From positions 146,775,266 to 146,839,265 of the forward strand of contig CM061142.1 of NCBI GenBank assembly GCA_030789695.1: DNA of 64,000 nt, in the 5' to 3' direction. Shown in pieces: positions 46,136 to 57,762 of the stretch (its first letter is position 1; each line of letters opens with the position of its first letter). A program made the translations under genes and the position numbers. The notes under the pieces were generated by a model that did not search any database, had not been told where the DNA came from, and saw only the letters and a list, made by a program, of their open reading frames with translations. Source of the stretch: Scilla litardierei. Lineage: Eukaryota; Streptophyta; Magnoliopsida; Asparagales; Asparagaceae.

Positions 46136-47334
46136 TTTGAATATATCCTTGAATTAGATTCACTCCAACATATTTAAATAATAATAATTCATTCTATTAG
46201 GTTCTCTAACTTAGGGTGTTGTCCATTTCATAATGTTAGACCAACTATCATATAACATGCTACTAGTAATGATTCTTCTAACTTATATAAGGTCCTGCTA
46301 ATAATAATTAATGTCCTGTTTCTAATTCTGTTAGGAGTAAAAATTAATATAAGGTCCATTTCATTTACATTCTGTTTGGAGTAAACAAACATTAATGTCC
46401 AGACTTTATAATCCTCACTATCTTTATGTCCCAACTCTGCTCATTGTTCATAGGAGATATAACATCATAGTATGACCTAGCAAGCATAGGGTATTGATCG
46501 TATTATTGGTTGATGTCCCTCATCTAGGTACACAGTTCACTAAGTAGTCTAGAACATATTTTATAACTCAAAATCAAGTGTGATACTACTGCTTCACAGA
46601 TAATTTCTTAACATTGGCCAGAACGAAATTTATCAGCAGGTCCCTTCATAACAAACTATATTTAAGGGTTAATCAACTGCATTTAACTAAAATTTCAGTG
46701 CCATCGGAATGTGAATCCATCTGGCAGTTTAGATTTCCGTACTTGGATATCAATGTTTCTGGATATCAAATCTACTCATGCTATCTTAATTAAGGTACAT
46801 TCCCAGTATAGGGAAGATTGCTCCTTGAGATTAGCAAGGGCTAAACCAATCACCATAAGGAAGAATAAAAAGCAAATGCTTTGTCATAACAACAAAAGTG
46901 ACCCTACTCCAGATAAAGAATAACAGAATCTTGTATTTCCTTTTTAAACACTTACATTAATTTATAAGTTCCCAACGTTATTAATATACTCAACAGGTTT
47001 CAAGTTAAGCATATAAAGGTTAAACTAATTACATTTAATAGCTGAAACGGAAATACATTGATTATTTCGTAATATATTAATGTGATGAGTTTACTACCCT
47101 ACTGCCAACATGCAACCTGTTAATGTTCACAAAAGGGATAACAACTCACATGTTTAGCGCAGGAGGTGAACGTCGGTGATGAGCGGCGTCGGGAATGTCG
47201 AAAGGAGGTGTGCGCTGATGACTAGGGTTCCCGTCGTCGTCGTACGGTGCGAGGCGGAGCTGGGCGTGCGTGGCGATGGTGGCGCGGTGGCTGATTGGAG
47301 GCGCAGCGGCTCCGAACACAGTGCAACGGCGAGT
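46136..47334. other. Unassigned region with exon-like pieces
   Basis: AT-rich, no complete gene. On plus, 46700-46794 is open between TTTCAG and AAG|GTACATT (peptide includes NPSGSLDFRTWISMFLDIKS). At 47158-47334 GC content rises sharply; on minus an open segment (APPISHRATIATHAQLRLAP, then a DDDGNPSHQRTPPFDIPDAA part) runs into a strong donor, CAT|GTGAGTTG at about 47154. It may be the first coding exon of a gene cut by the gap. Family not recognised. Confidence 0.35.
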
Positions 47335-47834
47335 NNNNNNNNNNNNNNNNNNNNNNNNNNNNNNNNNNNNNNNNNNNNNNNNNNNNNNNNNNNNNNNNNN
47401 NNNNNNNNNNNNNNNNNNNNNNNNNNNNNNNNNNNNNNNNNNNNNNNNNNNNNNNNNNNNNNNNNNNNNNNNNNNNNNNNNNNNNNNNNNNNNNNNNNNN
47501 NNNNNNNNNNNNNNNNNNNNNNNNNNNNNNNNNNNNNNNNNNNNNNNNNNNNNNNNNNNNNNNNNNNNNNNNNNNNNNNNNNNNNNNNNNNNNNNNNNNN
47601 NNNNNNNNNNNNNNNNNNNNNNNNNNNNNNNNNNNNNNNNNNNNNNNNNNNNNNNNNNNNNNNNNNNNNNNNNNNNNNNNNNNNNNNNNNNNNNNNNNNN
47701 NNNNNNNNNNNNNNNNNNNNNNNNNNNNNNNNNNNNNNNNNNNNNNNNNNNNNNNNNNNNNNNNNNNNNNNNNNNNNNNNNNNNNNNNNNNNNNNNNNNN
47801 NNNNNNNNNNNNNNNNNNNNNNNNNNNNNNNNNN
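47335..47834. other. Assembly gap, 500 N
   Basis: Exactly 500 N. The flanks change abruptly in composition (GC-rich left, AT-rich right), so order and distance across it are not guaranteed. Confidence 0.99.
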
Positions 47835-49069
47835 CTGAATTAATAGTCCGCCTTGACCTTTACTATCTGCATTTTGGTTGGTTTGGAGGCTTTGCATATC
47901 CAGTAAAAATACAGCAAGGTTACTTAAATTTGCTGAAGAAACCAAAAAACCCCCAGCTTAAGAAGTATATTCTCAGTCCATTAGAAGATAAGACAAATAT
48001 CAAGGCTACCATGTGCTTTCCCTTTAGAATCTAGGTGTCAATTGACCAGAATATAAAGCTTAGAGCTCCGCATTTGACATGAAAATTAATAGAGTTGGTC
48101 CCTTGATTCGAGGTTTTGAAAGTGTGCAAACATTGTTCTTTACAAAAGCATACGACGTGCCTTTTGCCAGTACAAAGATGAAGATCATTGGATTTGATGC
48201 AGAAGAAAAATATTCTTCTATTGAATAGACCATCTGAGTTCATGTTCTACAATGTTAACTGGTTTGTTATGGACCTCCAAATGCTTGCAGATATGAAATT
48301 CACATTTTCATGCCAATACTGGCCAAACATGGTGCAACTCTGAAACTTAAGTATCCTATGTATGCAACTTCATATGCCATGATATATAGAAAAATTAACA
48401 TGCTTCAGTTTATATGTATGTTGTAGGTAAATTATGATCTTATGCATTTGTAAATGTTGGATAATAAGGGGCATCCATGTCATGTTCAGGTGTGTTAGAG
48501 ACACTAACTTTTATTCTGTAGAAGTATCTTACATATCGTAGATGTGTAACAATTGGTGATATGTATGTTTATGCGATTACTTTACTGCATGATTGGCCTA
48601 TGCATTTGATTCATTGACAGACCTATCTCCTACATCTACTAGGATTAGAGCCAAATTTGACAGACCTATCGTAGATGTTGTGAATGTTGGGTTAATTTGA
48701 GTAAGTTGTTGCAAACAGTTATTTTGAGTTCAACATTTGCTGCATGTTTTTTCTACATTTTGCACCTCCATTAACATTTCTCATATGCCATGTAACAAAG
48801 AAATATGGACTCCGTGTGCATAATAGATATAAACATATGTTAAATGGCAAATTCTCATCAGTGTGTACTTAGATTGTATAAGGTAAATTATGTGGTTTCA
48901 TTACTCTTTTGATTAAAAATCATATCCTTTTATTGCACATATTTTCTGATTAAAATCAATGGTGCTTAATAGTTTGATTGGGCACCCTGTGTTGAATAGC
49001 ATCTTTTGAACTGATTTTTGATGATTTGATCGAGTTAGGTGAATTGATGTGTTTTTTATTTTGTTGTAG
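47835..49069 (+). other. Unassigned region, possible gene fragments
   Basis: The segment 47835-48034 is open in one plus frame up to TAG and 48079-48228 holds a 49-residue frame from an ATG (MKINRVGPLIRGFESVQTLF, ending EEKYSSIE). The composition looks protein-like but no family is recognised. The rest is AT-rich with no repeats matched elsewhere in the window. Confidence 0.3.
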
Positions 49070-49340
49070 CCGACAGAAGATAATGGAGCGACGCAGATGC
49101 CCATCAAAATTAACTTGCACAGAGATGGGTTGCTTAGTAGCAAAGCGATCATTTTGCAGATCGACAATAAATTTCAGTTGGTTTCTGCAGTGTTGTCTAC
49201 TTTGAGTGGTAATTTAAAATATGACGTGTTTTGATATTTGTTTTTTCTATGATGATGTAGGTTCCCTTAGGCATTCTCTTCAAAATAGACTAAGAAAGGC
49301 GTTGCGGGAAGGAGCCGCCGGGCCGATGAGATCTATTTGA
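49070..49340 (+). pseudogene. Two-exon C-terminal fragment of an unrecognised gene
   Basis: Exon 49070-49208 (acceptor TTGTTGTAG, donor AGTG|GTAATT) plus exon 49261-49340 (acceptor GATGTAG, stop TGA) join in frame to 73 codons. The peptide begins [20 protein letters not shown], continues [20 protein letters not shown], and ends KALREGAAGPMRSI. The splice sites and the matching phase are strong signs of a real or captured gene end. I do not recognise the protein and saw no start within the window. Confidence 0.45.
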
Positions 49341-50420
49341 AGCTTCGTACAAGCACATTTTGCTACACTATATGCAATTTTTATGTAGATGAAAAAACAT
49401 CATATTTTTCCTAAAAAAATCTGCTGACATTCAATTGTATGTCATATAGAAAGATACTAACACTTTTTTGTTGTTCGTTTTTTGTGAGATATTCCAGCAA
49501 GTGCATATATTGATCATTTTAGGTCTTATGTCAACTCTTTTTTGTTAGAACCAAACACATTTGTTAATCATTCCAGCAAAATATTATAATGATCATTGAA
49601 GAACTCTCACAGACATAGAAGAAGCTTAATTTTTGTTAAAATATCTTACAAAAACAATGGGATGTTTCCAGCAAAAAGATATAGAAAAAAGCTTCACATT
49701 GGTTTCCCGTTGTAAGCTTCACAAGTGTTTACCTAGAACAAACCCCAAAAAATTTTACTAATTAAATTGGTGAAGTTAAACCAAGTAAATTCCCAGATTT
49801 CCAAGTAAAATTTGTAGTGGTATCAAAAACTCCAGAGTGATACAAGTGTTTCTTCAGAACAAGCACCAAAAAATTTCCCCGCAAAGTACTTACCTAAAAG
49901 GTTGGAACAAACAAATTTGTGCATTAGATATGTAGCTTGCCAATGTACGCATACATAAAAAATCATACCTGCAGGTTGGTGCCAAAAACTGTAAGTGTCA
50001 AGATTTTGCTAGTAAGCAGCTAAACCAAGTATGTAGAATTGAAGGAATATTGTCTCATACTGAAAGCATATTTGGGGACTAAATTTTTTGGGGGACTAAA
50101 TTTTAGGGGACAGAAATTGGTGGGGAAATTAAATAACAATTGTTGTGCTTTAATAATTGTTGTTCGTATAAAAATAGGGGATTCAAGTATTGATGGGGAA
50201 AATTTTTGACTATCAATTTTAAGGGTACTAAATTCTTGGGAAAAACTAAATTTTGGGAGAACAAAAACTTTTGGAAAGTGAAAATTTGGTCAGGAGAACC
50301 CTAAAATATTGGAGCAGAACTAAATTTGAAGTTTACTAAATTTTGGGAAGAACTAGGATTTTTGGTAGGAACTAAAGATGAGCTAAATTTTTGGAGGAAC
50401 AAAGATTTTGAGGGAGGAAT
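49341..50420. other. AT-rich non-coding stretch
   Basis: No gene. From about 50070 it becomes repetitive in GGGACTAAATTTTTGGG-like words on plus, leading into the Helitron terminus that ends at 50708. Confidence 0.5.
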
Positions 50421-50708
50421 ATCTTAAATGGCGCCTAAAGAGCCCGCACGCTAAATTTTTTAAAACTAATTTGTTGTTCCACGCCGAAGGCGCCCACTAA
50501 ATTTTTTAACACTAATTTATTGTTTCGCGCCGAAAGCGCTCGCGCCAAATTTGTTGTTCCATGCTGAATGCGTCCATGTCACTAAATATTTTTACGCAAA
50601 TTTGTTGTTTTGCGCAATTTTGACCGTGGAAATAATTTTTTAGGGAACAAAAATTTTGCGGGGGAAAATCTTAAATGAACCGTGCCCGCGGGCACGGGTT
50701 ATGACCAG
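50421..50708 (+). mobile_element. Helitron 3' terminus (same family as Helitron-1)
   Basis: Repeated TTTGTTGTTCCACGCCGAA words, then GGAAATAATTTTTTAGGGA-type sequence and the hairpin CCGTGCCCGCGGGCACGG (50680-50697), GTTATGA, CCAG|T. This parallels 20500-20804 base for base in places. The last four bases are CCAG instead of CTAG. It could be the displaced tail of Helitron-2 or the end of another family member carrying the gene pieces at 46.7-49.3 kb; the 5' end is not identifiable. Confidence 0.75.
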
Positions 50709-50720
50709 TATATATATATA

Positions 50721-51098
50721 GGAAAATTTTCAAATGAGAACATTTCGCACCGTGCGAAAATGGTTTATCTTTTTTTTAAAATTTGTTTTTTCAAAAATTC
50801 TTTTTTCCACCCTCATTATATGTTGTTATACCCCCCTCAAAAAATAATGGTTGAGAAATAATGTCATTTGGCCTTCGATCAAGCCATTTCATCAAATTCG
50901 CACGTTTTGAGACCGTTAAATTTGTAACGGGTGGATGGGTGCTCTAATGCCCAACGGGTTCACCCATTATTTTCCCTGAGGTATATAATTGTATGGATTA
51001 AACATCAAAAAAACAATTTTTGAAAAAAAAATTTCAAAAAAATAAAAAAACAGTTTTCGCACGGCTTTCGCACGGGATTTTTCGCACCCGAAGATTGC

Positions 51099-51100
<2 letters not shown>
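50721..51100. mobile_element. 380-bp MITE-like element with imperfect terminal inverted repeats
   Basis: The left end GGAAAATTTTCAAATGAGAA and the reverse complement of the right end GGGCAATCTTCGGGTGCGAA agree at about 15 of 20 positions, and both are followed by clustered TTTCGCAC/GTGCGAAA words. It lies between TA repeats on both sides (TA target). There is no coding capacity. The position, directly after a Helitron 3' end, parallels the foldback element at 20818. Confidence 0.65.

Positions 51101-51147
<47 letters not shown>
51101..51147. repeat. (AT)n microsatellite
   Basis: About 47 bp of AT dinucleotide separating the MITE-like element from LARD-2 interior sequence. Confidence 0.95.
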
Positions 51148-51150
<3 letters not shown>

Positions 51151-52475
51151 GAGTATAGAATATTAAGTGTTATATTCATACCTATGTGTGTGAATAGTAA
51201 TATCACTATAGGAATATCTGTGAGTATTAAGTTAGTATTGACTATCTACTAGGGGTGTTTGTACCTTAGATGGACTTGTTTACGTTTGTAATGGTATGCT
51301 AGTACAGTGATATGCATAATATGTGTACTTATAATTGAGTGTACAGATCTATTGTATGACCTATATAATAATACGTATGGGCGTGTGCTCATACGTGGAT
51401 AAGTGTGTGCTTAGTTATAGGTATCTATACACATTGTATGCACATGTATGTTTTACGTATAATAGTAGGATTATAATATTGTATTACCCCTACCGGATGA
51501 TGTATGTGCATGTGTATACCAGGAGGAATACATGATTGTATGTTTGTAACCATGTACGGATGTGTATAGGCAGTAGTATACTAGCTCTATGTGGATTATC
51601 ATGGTTGTGTATCATTGTGTGAACTTATAGTATGTACGTCTGAATTTTTGGTATAGGTATAAGGTAGGTGTACTAATGTAAGTATAGATATGAATGTAAG
51701 GTGTATGCGTGTATTATAAGTATGTGACTATATGACACATGTGTAAGTGTATGAATATGGGTACACATTGTTTTTATAATAAATGTATGCCGGGGATAGA
51801 GTGACTCTATGAGATGAGTCTGACCATCCCGAAGTTGACCCTACTACAGGAAGTCTGAGGACAGACTTGATTTTAAGGTGAGTAGATGGTGATGACCTTA
51901 GCACTATATATACATATATATTAGAGCATGTCTATTGTTGTGTATTGTGTACACCTATATGTGTAGTGATGTTTATTACGTGATGTAAAGGTATTATGTA
52001 GTACGTAAAAATGATTATACTATTGTGGTATTACTTGATTGAATATGATTGTACTCATGTATTAGTATTGGGTAGGTATTTATACGACATGTGGTACTAT
52101 ATGTTTGAGGACTATGTTTCTATACATATGGTGATGCAATGTATTAATAATATTGTGAGTTAAATTACACTATATTAGTAGTAGTATTAATATGAATTGG
52201 TGATGTGTATAAGTGTGTTGCTATTACTACTAGCGTGGTTATTAATTAGCAGTAGTGGTACTACTATAGTTATTATTATTAGTGTTTATAAATTTTGATT
52301 GAGTAATTACGCGTGATTTCGTAGTTGTTATTATTAGCAGTGTGTATTCATAGTAGAGAGTGTAGTGTGCGTATATCGAGAGAGGATATACATGATCGCT
52401 ATCCCTATCTTTTCCCCGTACTCCCCCTAGCTGATGTGAATTCCGAGGACGAAATTTTTCTTAAGGTGGGTATGA

Positions 52476-53041
52476 TGTAACGGCCAGTATTTTTGTTATA
52501 CATCTCAGTCGTTTACCCTTCTTATCATACACTATTAGGACCCATTATTTTAAATGTGTATCCGTATTCCTTACGAATCCTATACGCATTAGCCGCTAGT
52601 AATTTATTTTAACTATAATAATTTCATTTCAAAAAGTTTAATATTCAAATTACTTCCTATTTTAGAGAGGAGACTTTTTGCTCATTCTCATTAGCTACTA
52701 AATCCTACCCCTTATTACTAATTAACTTCTTGTCCCCTTCCTTTTCAACCTAGCTTTAATAATTTCCTTTTAAATCTCAAACCTTAGCAAGCTAACCCTA
52801 GAAGGACCAGGCAACTCACGCACCCCTTAACCCAAACTCTACACATTAAAACCAACACAAATAACAAAACCCAGTCCCTGTTCACTCGTGAACCCAACCC
52901 CTTTCAATATTAAAACCCAAGTTCCTTCTCCATGGCCTTCACATGCTAGAACCTCCTCCTTACAACTAGCTACAGAGCCCTACAAAGAAAAGTTCAAGCC
53001 TAGGGCAAACCAAATAGCTAACAGCCCTAGAACCAACTTAT

Positions 53042-53122
<81 letters not shown>

Positions 53123-54331
53123 AACCTACGGTCACAACACACAGCCGCACGCAATTATAGAGTCAAGTTTTTTTTAAAAACACCCCCAGCCTACAATTTG
53201 TAACCTAAAACCTTATAGCCCTAGGCCTCACATACACTCACCTTCCCCTACATATAGTAATCAAACCCTAAAGCCATCTGCTATAGCCGAACCCTAAGAA
53301 ATCTAGGGTTTTCTAATATTTTTCAGCCGCACAACTCAAAGCAAACGTCTCCCTTGTTTTTTTTCGAAACCCTACCCTCTCCCTTCGGGCACACTCACAG
53401 ACTGCCGGCCACCCCCCGACAACGTCCGGCCACCACCCCCACGCACGACCCCCTCGTTCCCAGGTTTCTCCCCCGGCCATCATCAACTGTCGCTGGCAAC
53501 TGCCCCCTTCGGACTGCCATTCTCCTCTCCCCCTATCTTCATCCCCACGGCCAAGTCTCCTCCCACCTCCGACGACCTGAACTGGTTGTCGTGCCCTTTC
53601 CCCTCAGACTGCCAGCCAGCCACTCCCCCCCACAGTTCTCCGGAGTCCCACATCACCTGCAACAGCCCTCTAGACATCTTTCCTACGTCGGCGACCCCTC
53701 CGACCTCGCCAACAGCCGCCCGACCCATGACCATGTAAATTACCATGATCATTACTTTACCTTTTGCTTTAGAACTGTCATACTAGTAGTACCTTACTTT
53801 ACCTTGCTTGAATTGCCATGTTTAATGATGCTGACATCTTGTAATAAAATCATTAATGCTTCATAATTTATTACTTTTTGTACACCTTGCCTTGGGCCAT
53901 CTTACTTTTACTTGCAGGCCCTTGCTGACATACATTCATGTTTTTTTGAAATGTATGTCAGATCACGAGACAGGTTGTTAGGAGGACTTGTTGAGACGCC
54001 TGACCTAGAGAGCCATGAGTTCGCTGTAGACGCTGAGTCGTTTTCTGCGGAAGGCTAGAAACTTTTCCCTGACAGTGCTTTAGTTTCTGCTTTAGTACCT
54101 TTGTTGTAGTTTCCTTTGGCCATGCTGAGGCCCTGTTGTTATTTCTTGTACGAACTCTGGATTTGGCTGTAAATTAATGAAATGTTTCTATTGTTTTGAC
54201 TGCAAGCAAGAACATGTACATTGAATGATGTATCACTACAGACGCTTATTGGGCTCGAGTTTTACAGCTCCTGCCCATGCGGAAATTCGTCTCGTCCTGG
54301 CTTCCGTCGTTTTGGGAAGCGGGGCATGACA
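52476..54331 (+). repeat. 3' LTR of LARD-2 (1,856 bp)
   Basis: Begins TGTAACGGCC, ends GGGAAGCGGGGCATGACA. Its termini match LARD-1, but the body is different, with a (TA)n tract at 53043-53120 and a C-rich leader (53380-53730). A 170-codon frame at 53354-53866 lies in the C-rich leader and looks compositional. Confidence 0.75.
53043..53120. repeat. (TA)n microsatellite in LARD-2 LTR
   Basis: About 78 bp of TA dinucleotide. Confidence 0.97.
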
Positions 54332-54836
54332 TCTATTTAAGCCATATGTAAGTGTGTATTTCTTTTCATTTGCTTATGTGAAACCTTGCTCCCGGGTTGT
54401 GGGAGTGTCTCTCTGGAAAGAGTGGTGTGGTCCTTAGAATAGGGTATGTTGCTCTTGCAAAAGAGTGTTGGTATCCCAGAAAGGATTTTGTAACTGCACT
54501 CATGTAGTAGGAGAATTGTCAATTGAGCACCAGGTTGTGTGTTGGTTGTTTGTGCCCGTGAAGGGTGTTAGTGGAATTTTCAGAGTATGATTGCAACGTG
54601 AGACTGGAGTAGGATCACCTTGGAATAGGGATCCAAACCAGAATACACCTTGTGTGTTTACGTTTTGCTTTGACGTATTTCTATTTGTAGTAGCTTTTTT
54701 GGGCTATTCATTTTCATTTCTGCTGTGTTGTGCATTTAATTTTAGTAACTTTTAATTACGCATATTTGCTTGCCCTTACACTATTCATCCCCCTTCTAGT
54801 GTATTGTGTAGCCACAGATCCTAACAAGTGGTATCA
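54332..54836 (+). repeat. Right part of an old copia LTR
   Basis: Ends CACAGATCCTAACA just before a primer site. CACTATTCATCCCCCTTCTA before the end resembles the young copia LTR end (TATTCACCCCCCCTCTAGTA). The left part is lost at the LARD-2 LTR border. Confidence 0.6.
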
Positions 54837-54838
54837 GA

Positions 54839-54850
54839 GCCTTGGTTTGG
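54839..54850 (+). other. Primer binding site (tRNA-Met type), old copia
   Basis: TGGTATCAGAGC, complementary to the 3' end of plant initiator tRNA-Met, two bases after the LTR end. Confidence 0.85.
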
Positions 54851-54864
54851 TCGCTTCTGGAAGC

Positions 54865-56001
54865 ATGATGTCATCGTCTCAAAAACAATTCGTTCATCTT
54901 CTCATCTTCAAATGCAAACACTTCTCAAAATGGAGGGAAAACATATGGAGTTGTCTTGAAGAGAAAAAGGTGTCAAAGTTTATTACTTTGGATGCTCAAG
55001 CCCAGAATGCATTACTTAATGCCCTCTCCTTAAAAATTGCAAAGAACACAAGGATTTCGAGACAGCATGTGATATATATATGAATATCTTGAAGCAAACT
55101 TTGGAAAGGAGGAGATCGACTCAATTAAGTCTTGCGATGATGCGGGCATCGATGGCAATGATGTATCTCATAAATCTCTCTCTATTCAATGCTATAATAC
55201 TTTTTAGCTAGATATGACTCTCTCAAAGCGAAATATAAGAAGCTTAAGAGAGATGCAATTACCCACACATCTTTATCAGGCGAAAAACCTCGAAATGAGA
55301 CACAAACCATTGCATTGAATCAAGAAAGATTTCTCTTGATTCACGTGTGTGCATGTTGAGTAAGGAGAATGACTATCTTAAAACTTAAATTAAGTATGTT
55401 CGTGATTTTCAAAAATATGTGAAAGAGAGTTTGTATGATATGCATAATGTTAAATTGCATTCATTGCATACAGATAAAGATGGACTTCTTTCTTAAATTA
55501 GTGCTTTGAGAGATGGAAATGCTTCTCTCAAACTCCAATTGGAGAATGTGCATTCGAAAACTGACTCCGTCAATCTTGAGAAAGATTCTCAAATTGTTGT
55601 TTTGAGAAATGATACATTGGCTATCAAATCTCAAAGTCTTGAGCTTAGCTCATGTCTATTCAAGAGGGATGATGACATTTCTTCACTTTTTATGAAGTGT
55701 GAGTTATCGTCTACTCAATTGAGTAAGAACAATGTTTTGGGATCCTCTACTTTGATCGTGACCAAACCAAGATGTTCTACTAGAAGCACCCAAAAAAAAT
55801 TTGTTGGGGAGTCTTCTATGGGATTAATCACATCTAAACCTCTTATTGGTAAGAAAACAATGAAGATTATAAAGCCAAAAAGGGATTATGCATATTTATA
55901 TTCTGGTTATGTGGTAGTTAAGAAGACCGTTCAAAAACAGAATGTTTTGAACACTTCATTATCTTTGTATATACATGATGAATCTACCCAAAGGAAGGAT
56001 A
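54865..56001 (+). pseudogene. Decayed copia gag, 5' part
   Basis: From ATG 54865 the frame reads MMSSSQKQFVHLLIFKCKHF, a poor relative of the SIRE-type gag N-terminus, and stops at 55081. Sequence matching the family (YEYLEANFGKEEIDSIKS) continues in another frame, so there is at least one frameshift. A later open segment (55506-56001) encodes the coiled-coil part (LKLQLENVHSKTDSVNLEKD). It is interrupted at 56001 by the young copia element and resumes at 63056. Confidence 0.65.
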
Positions 56002-56419
56002 TGTTGAGTATTGATTCCCCGGATTTGGTTTTGGATGATGAGCAAACATAAATATCGTATACTAACTATTTGTGAGCACAGTTATGGAGATCGTCGCCTA
56101 AAGAATACGTACATCAAAAGCGACGTCTCAAGACTTCTCAATACGTGTGATCGTGTTCCTGAAGCTTCGTTGAAGCTCAAGGAGTTTTATTGAAGTCAAG
56201 AGTGAAGATTGAAGCTTTGAAGACGGTTCGTCATGTATTATTTAATGTCTTCTAGCTTCATAGAATAGAATGTTAAGCCTTGAGTAGGACTTACATTATA
56301 ATCTTCATTTCACTCATATCTTAGAGCTAGGATTATCATAGAAGCCATTAGAAACTTTCCGGAAGCATATCGCTTCTTCCCTCGGTTTCTAGTGCATCTT
56401 AGTTGGTTCAACTAGAAGA

Positions 56420-56930
56420 ACCAACCGACTAGATGACGATCTAGTCAGTCGGTAATTCCTCTTGGACCGACTAGAATACCTTGCTCATTTCAGCCTGACT
56501 TTGTTGATCAATTAGTCGATCAAAGAAGAGTCACCGACCGACTAGATGACGATCTAGTCGGTTAGGAATCCTTCTCAGACCGATTAGTTGAGCTTTCCCT
56601 ATACAGCCTAAGTTACTGTTTATCGTTAGTTGGTCAAAGAACGTTTGTCGACCGACTAGTTGATAAACTAGTCGGTCAGCATTTGTTCTTAGACCGACTA
56701 GTTCAACTTGAATCCAGCCTTTCCTATTTCATCTGTTAGTCGGTCAAAGAACACTCACCGACCGACTAGTTGTGAAACTAGTCGGTTGGCAAGTCTTCTT
56801 AGACCGACTAGTTCATATTGCATGGAACTTTCTCATTTGGCTGTGAGCCTGTTAGTCGGTTCATGAAGGATCACCGACCGACTAGTTGGCAATCTAGTCG
56901 GTCAGTGATCCTTCTTAGACCGACTAACTG
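56420..56930. repeat. Tandem palindromic repeats with DRE-like cores in LTR U3
   Basis: Five units of about 104-117 bp, each with an inverted repeat of the form CCGACTAG...CTAGTCGG (8-10 bp arms, 7-8 nt between) and a following GACCGACTAG. I count 12 ACCGAC on plus and 7 GTCGGT, i.e. about 19 copies of the RCCGAC core bound by DREB/CBF factors. The array stops about 60 bp before the TATA box. The same array is in the 3' LTR (61752-62262). Confidence 0.85.
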
Positions 56931-56990
56931 CTTCAGAAATATGACTGTTGGGAATCTTTTGAGCACGATTTTTATTGCCTCTATAAATTC

Positions 56991-56998
56991 TAACCTAA
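56991..56998 (+). promoter_or_regulatory. LTR TATA box
   Basis: CTATAAAT in the context TTATTGCCTCTATAAATTCT, conserved at 62312-62320 in the 3' LTR, directly downstream of the repeat array. Confidence 0.65.
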
Positions 56999-57736
56999 TT
57001 CGTTTGAGGCAAGGTTAGAGGTCCATTATCCAAGTTATTTCAGACCTAAGAGAAGAGTTTTCTCAAGCTATTTCCAAGCTCTCTCTCCTCACAAAGAATC
57101 TCTCCCTTCACTCTTTGAGCAAATTCCTCAAGAGAGATTCTCTCCATTGTGAGCATTCCATGCCAAGGAGCTTGAATCAAGGTCACCATCTCCACCATAG
57201 GCCTCCATTGCTGGTCATCTTCTTGGAGCTAGGGTTTGGTGACATCTTCCTCCTCAAAATCCTTCTTGCCCTAATTTGGTAAGATTTACTCAAGGCATAG
57301 GATTTTGTGGTAAGTTATTTCATTATTTCAATTACTTTGTTATTTGAATTGTTCTCTCGGTTGTGAGAGAAGTGTGTGATCCCAGGTTGTGGGAGTCACA
57401 TTTACTTTGTGAATGATTTGGTCTTGTGAAGGTTTTTCACAAGAATTTCATAGTGCAAAATCTTGAGTTAGAGGTTTCTAACTCAAGTATCCGGAGGGGA
57501 TCTGGGTGGTTGGGACGTAGGATCACCGGGAACAAGTCGGGGAGACTTGGGTGGATCCGAACCCGTTACATGCTTTGTTTGCGTTTGTTAATTCTTGTCA
57601 ATTGTTGTTTGTAGTCTAATTCCGCATTGTTGTTTGTATGTTGGCGCAATAATTAGGAATTATCTTCTTGATTATTTTAAAGTACTATTCACCCCCCCTC
57701 TAGTACATGTGAAGTAGCTTCACAGGGCACTACAAT

Positions 57737-57748
57737 TGGTATCAGAGC
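57737..57748 (+). other. Primer binding site (tRNA-Met type)
   Basis: TGGTATCAGAGC two bases after the 5' LTR end. Confidence 0.93.
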
Positions 57749-57762
57749 CAGAGTTCAAAGCT

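Larger units (their letters stand above)
51148..54331 (+). mobile_element. LARD-2: 5'-truncated non-coding LTR element
   Basis: The interior (51148-52475) shares GTATG-rich stretches with LARD-1 and has no gag or pol. It ends in TCCGAGGACGAAATTT...TTAAGGTGGGTATGA (polypurine-type) directly before the 3' LTR. The 5' LTR and early interior are missing. A second, decayed copy of the pre-LTR motif (AGTCTGAGGACAGACTTGAT) lies at about 51859, hinting at an internal duplication or older LTR border. Confidence 0.65.
56002..57734 (+). repeat. 5' LTR of the SIRE-like element (1,733 bp)
   Basis: TGTTGAGTATTGATTCCCCG...CACTACA. It contains a repeated ACCGAC/CTAGTCGGT array (56420-56930) and a TATA box (56991). 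A relict of frame ending LKEFY inside it is part of the LTR and not a gene. Confidence 0.92.

Noticed and set aside
37477..50708. Treating 21212-50708 as one Helitron-2 with a nested LTR insertion
   Set aside because: The sequence expected right after the insertion point (as in Helitron-1 after 20459) is not found before 50421, the 3' LTR is broken, and a gap intervenes. The 50708 end is the same family but cannot be shown to be the same copy.
53354..53866. 170-codon Pro/His-rich frame in the LARD-2 LTR
   Set aside because: It lies in the C-rich LTR leader, without domain or conservation evidence; probably compositional.
56818..57018. 66-codon frame in the copia LTR and its copy at 62150-62350
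   Set aside because: It is part of the U3 repeat array and TATA region, duplicated because both LTRs carry it.
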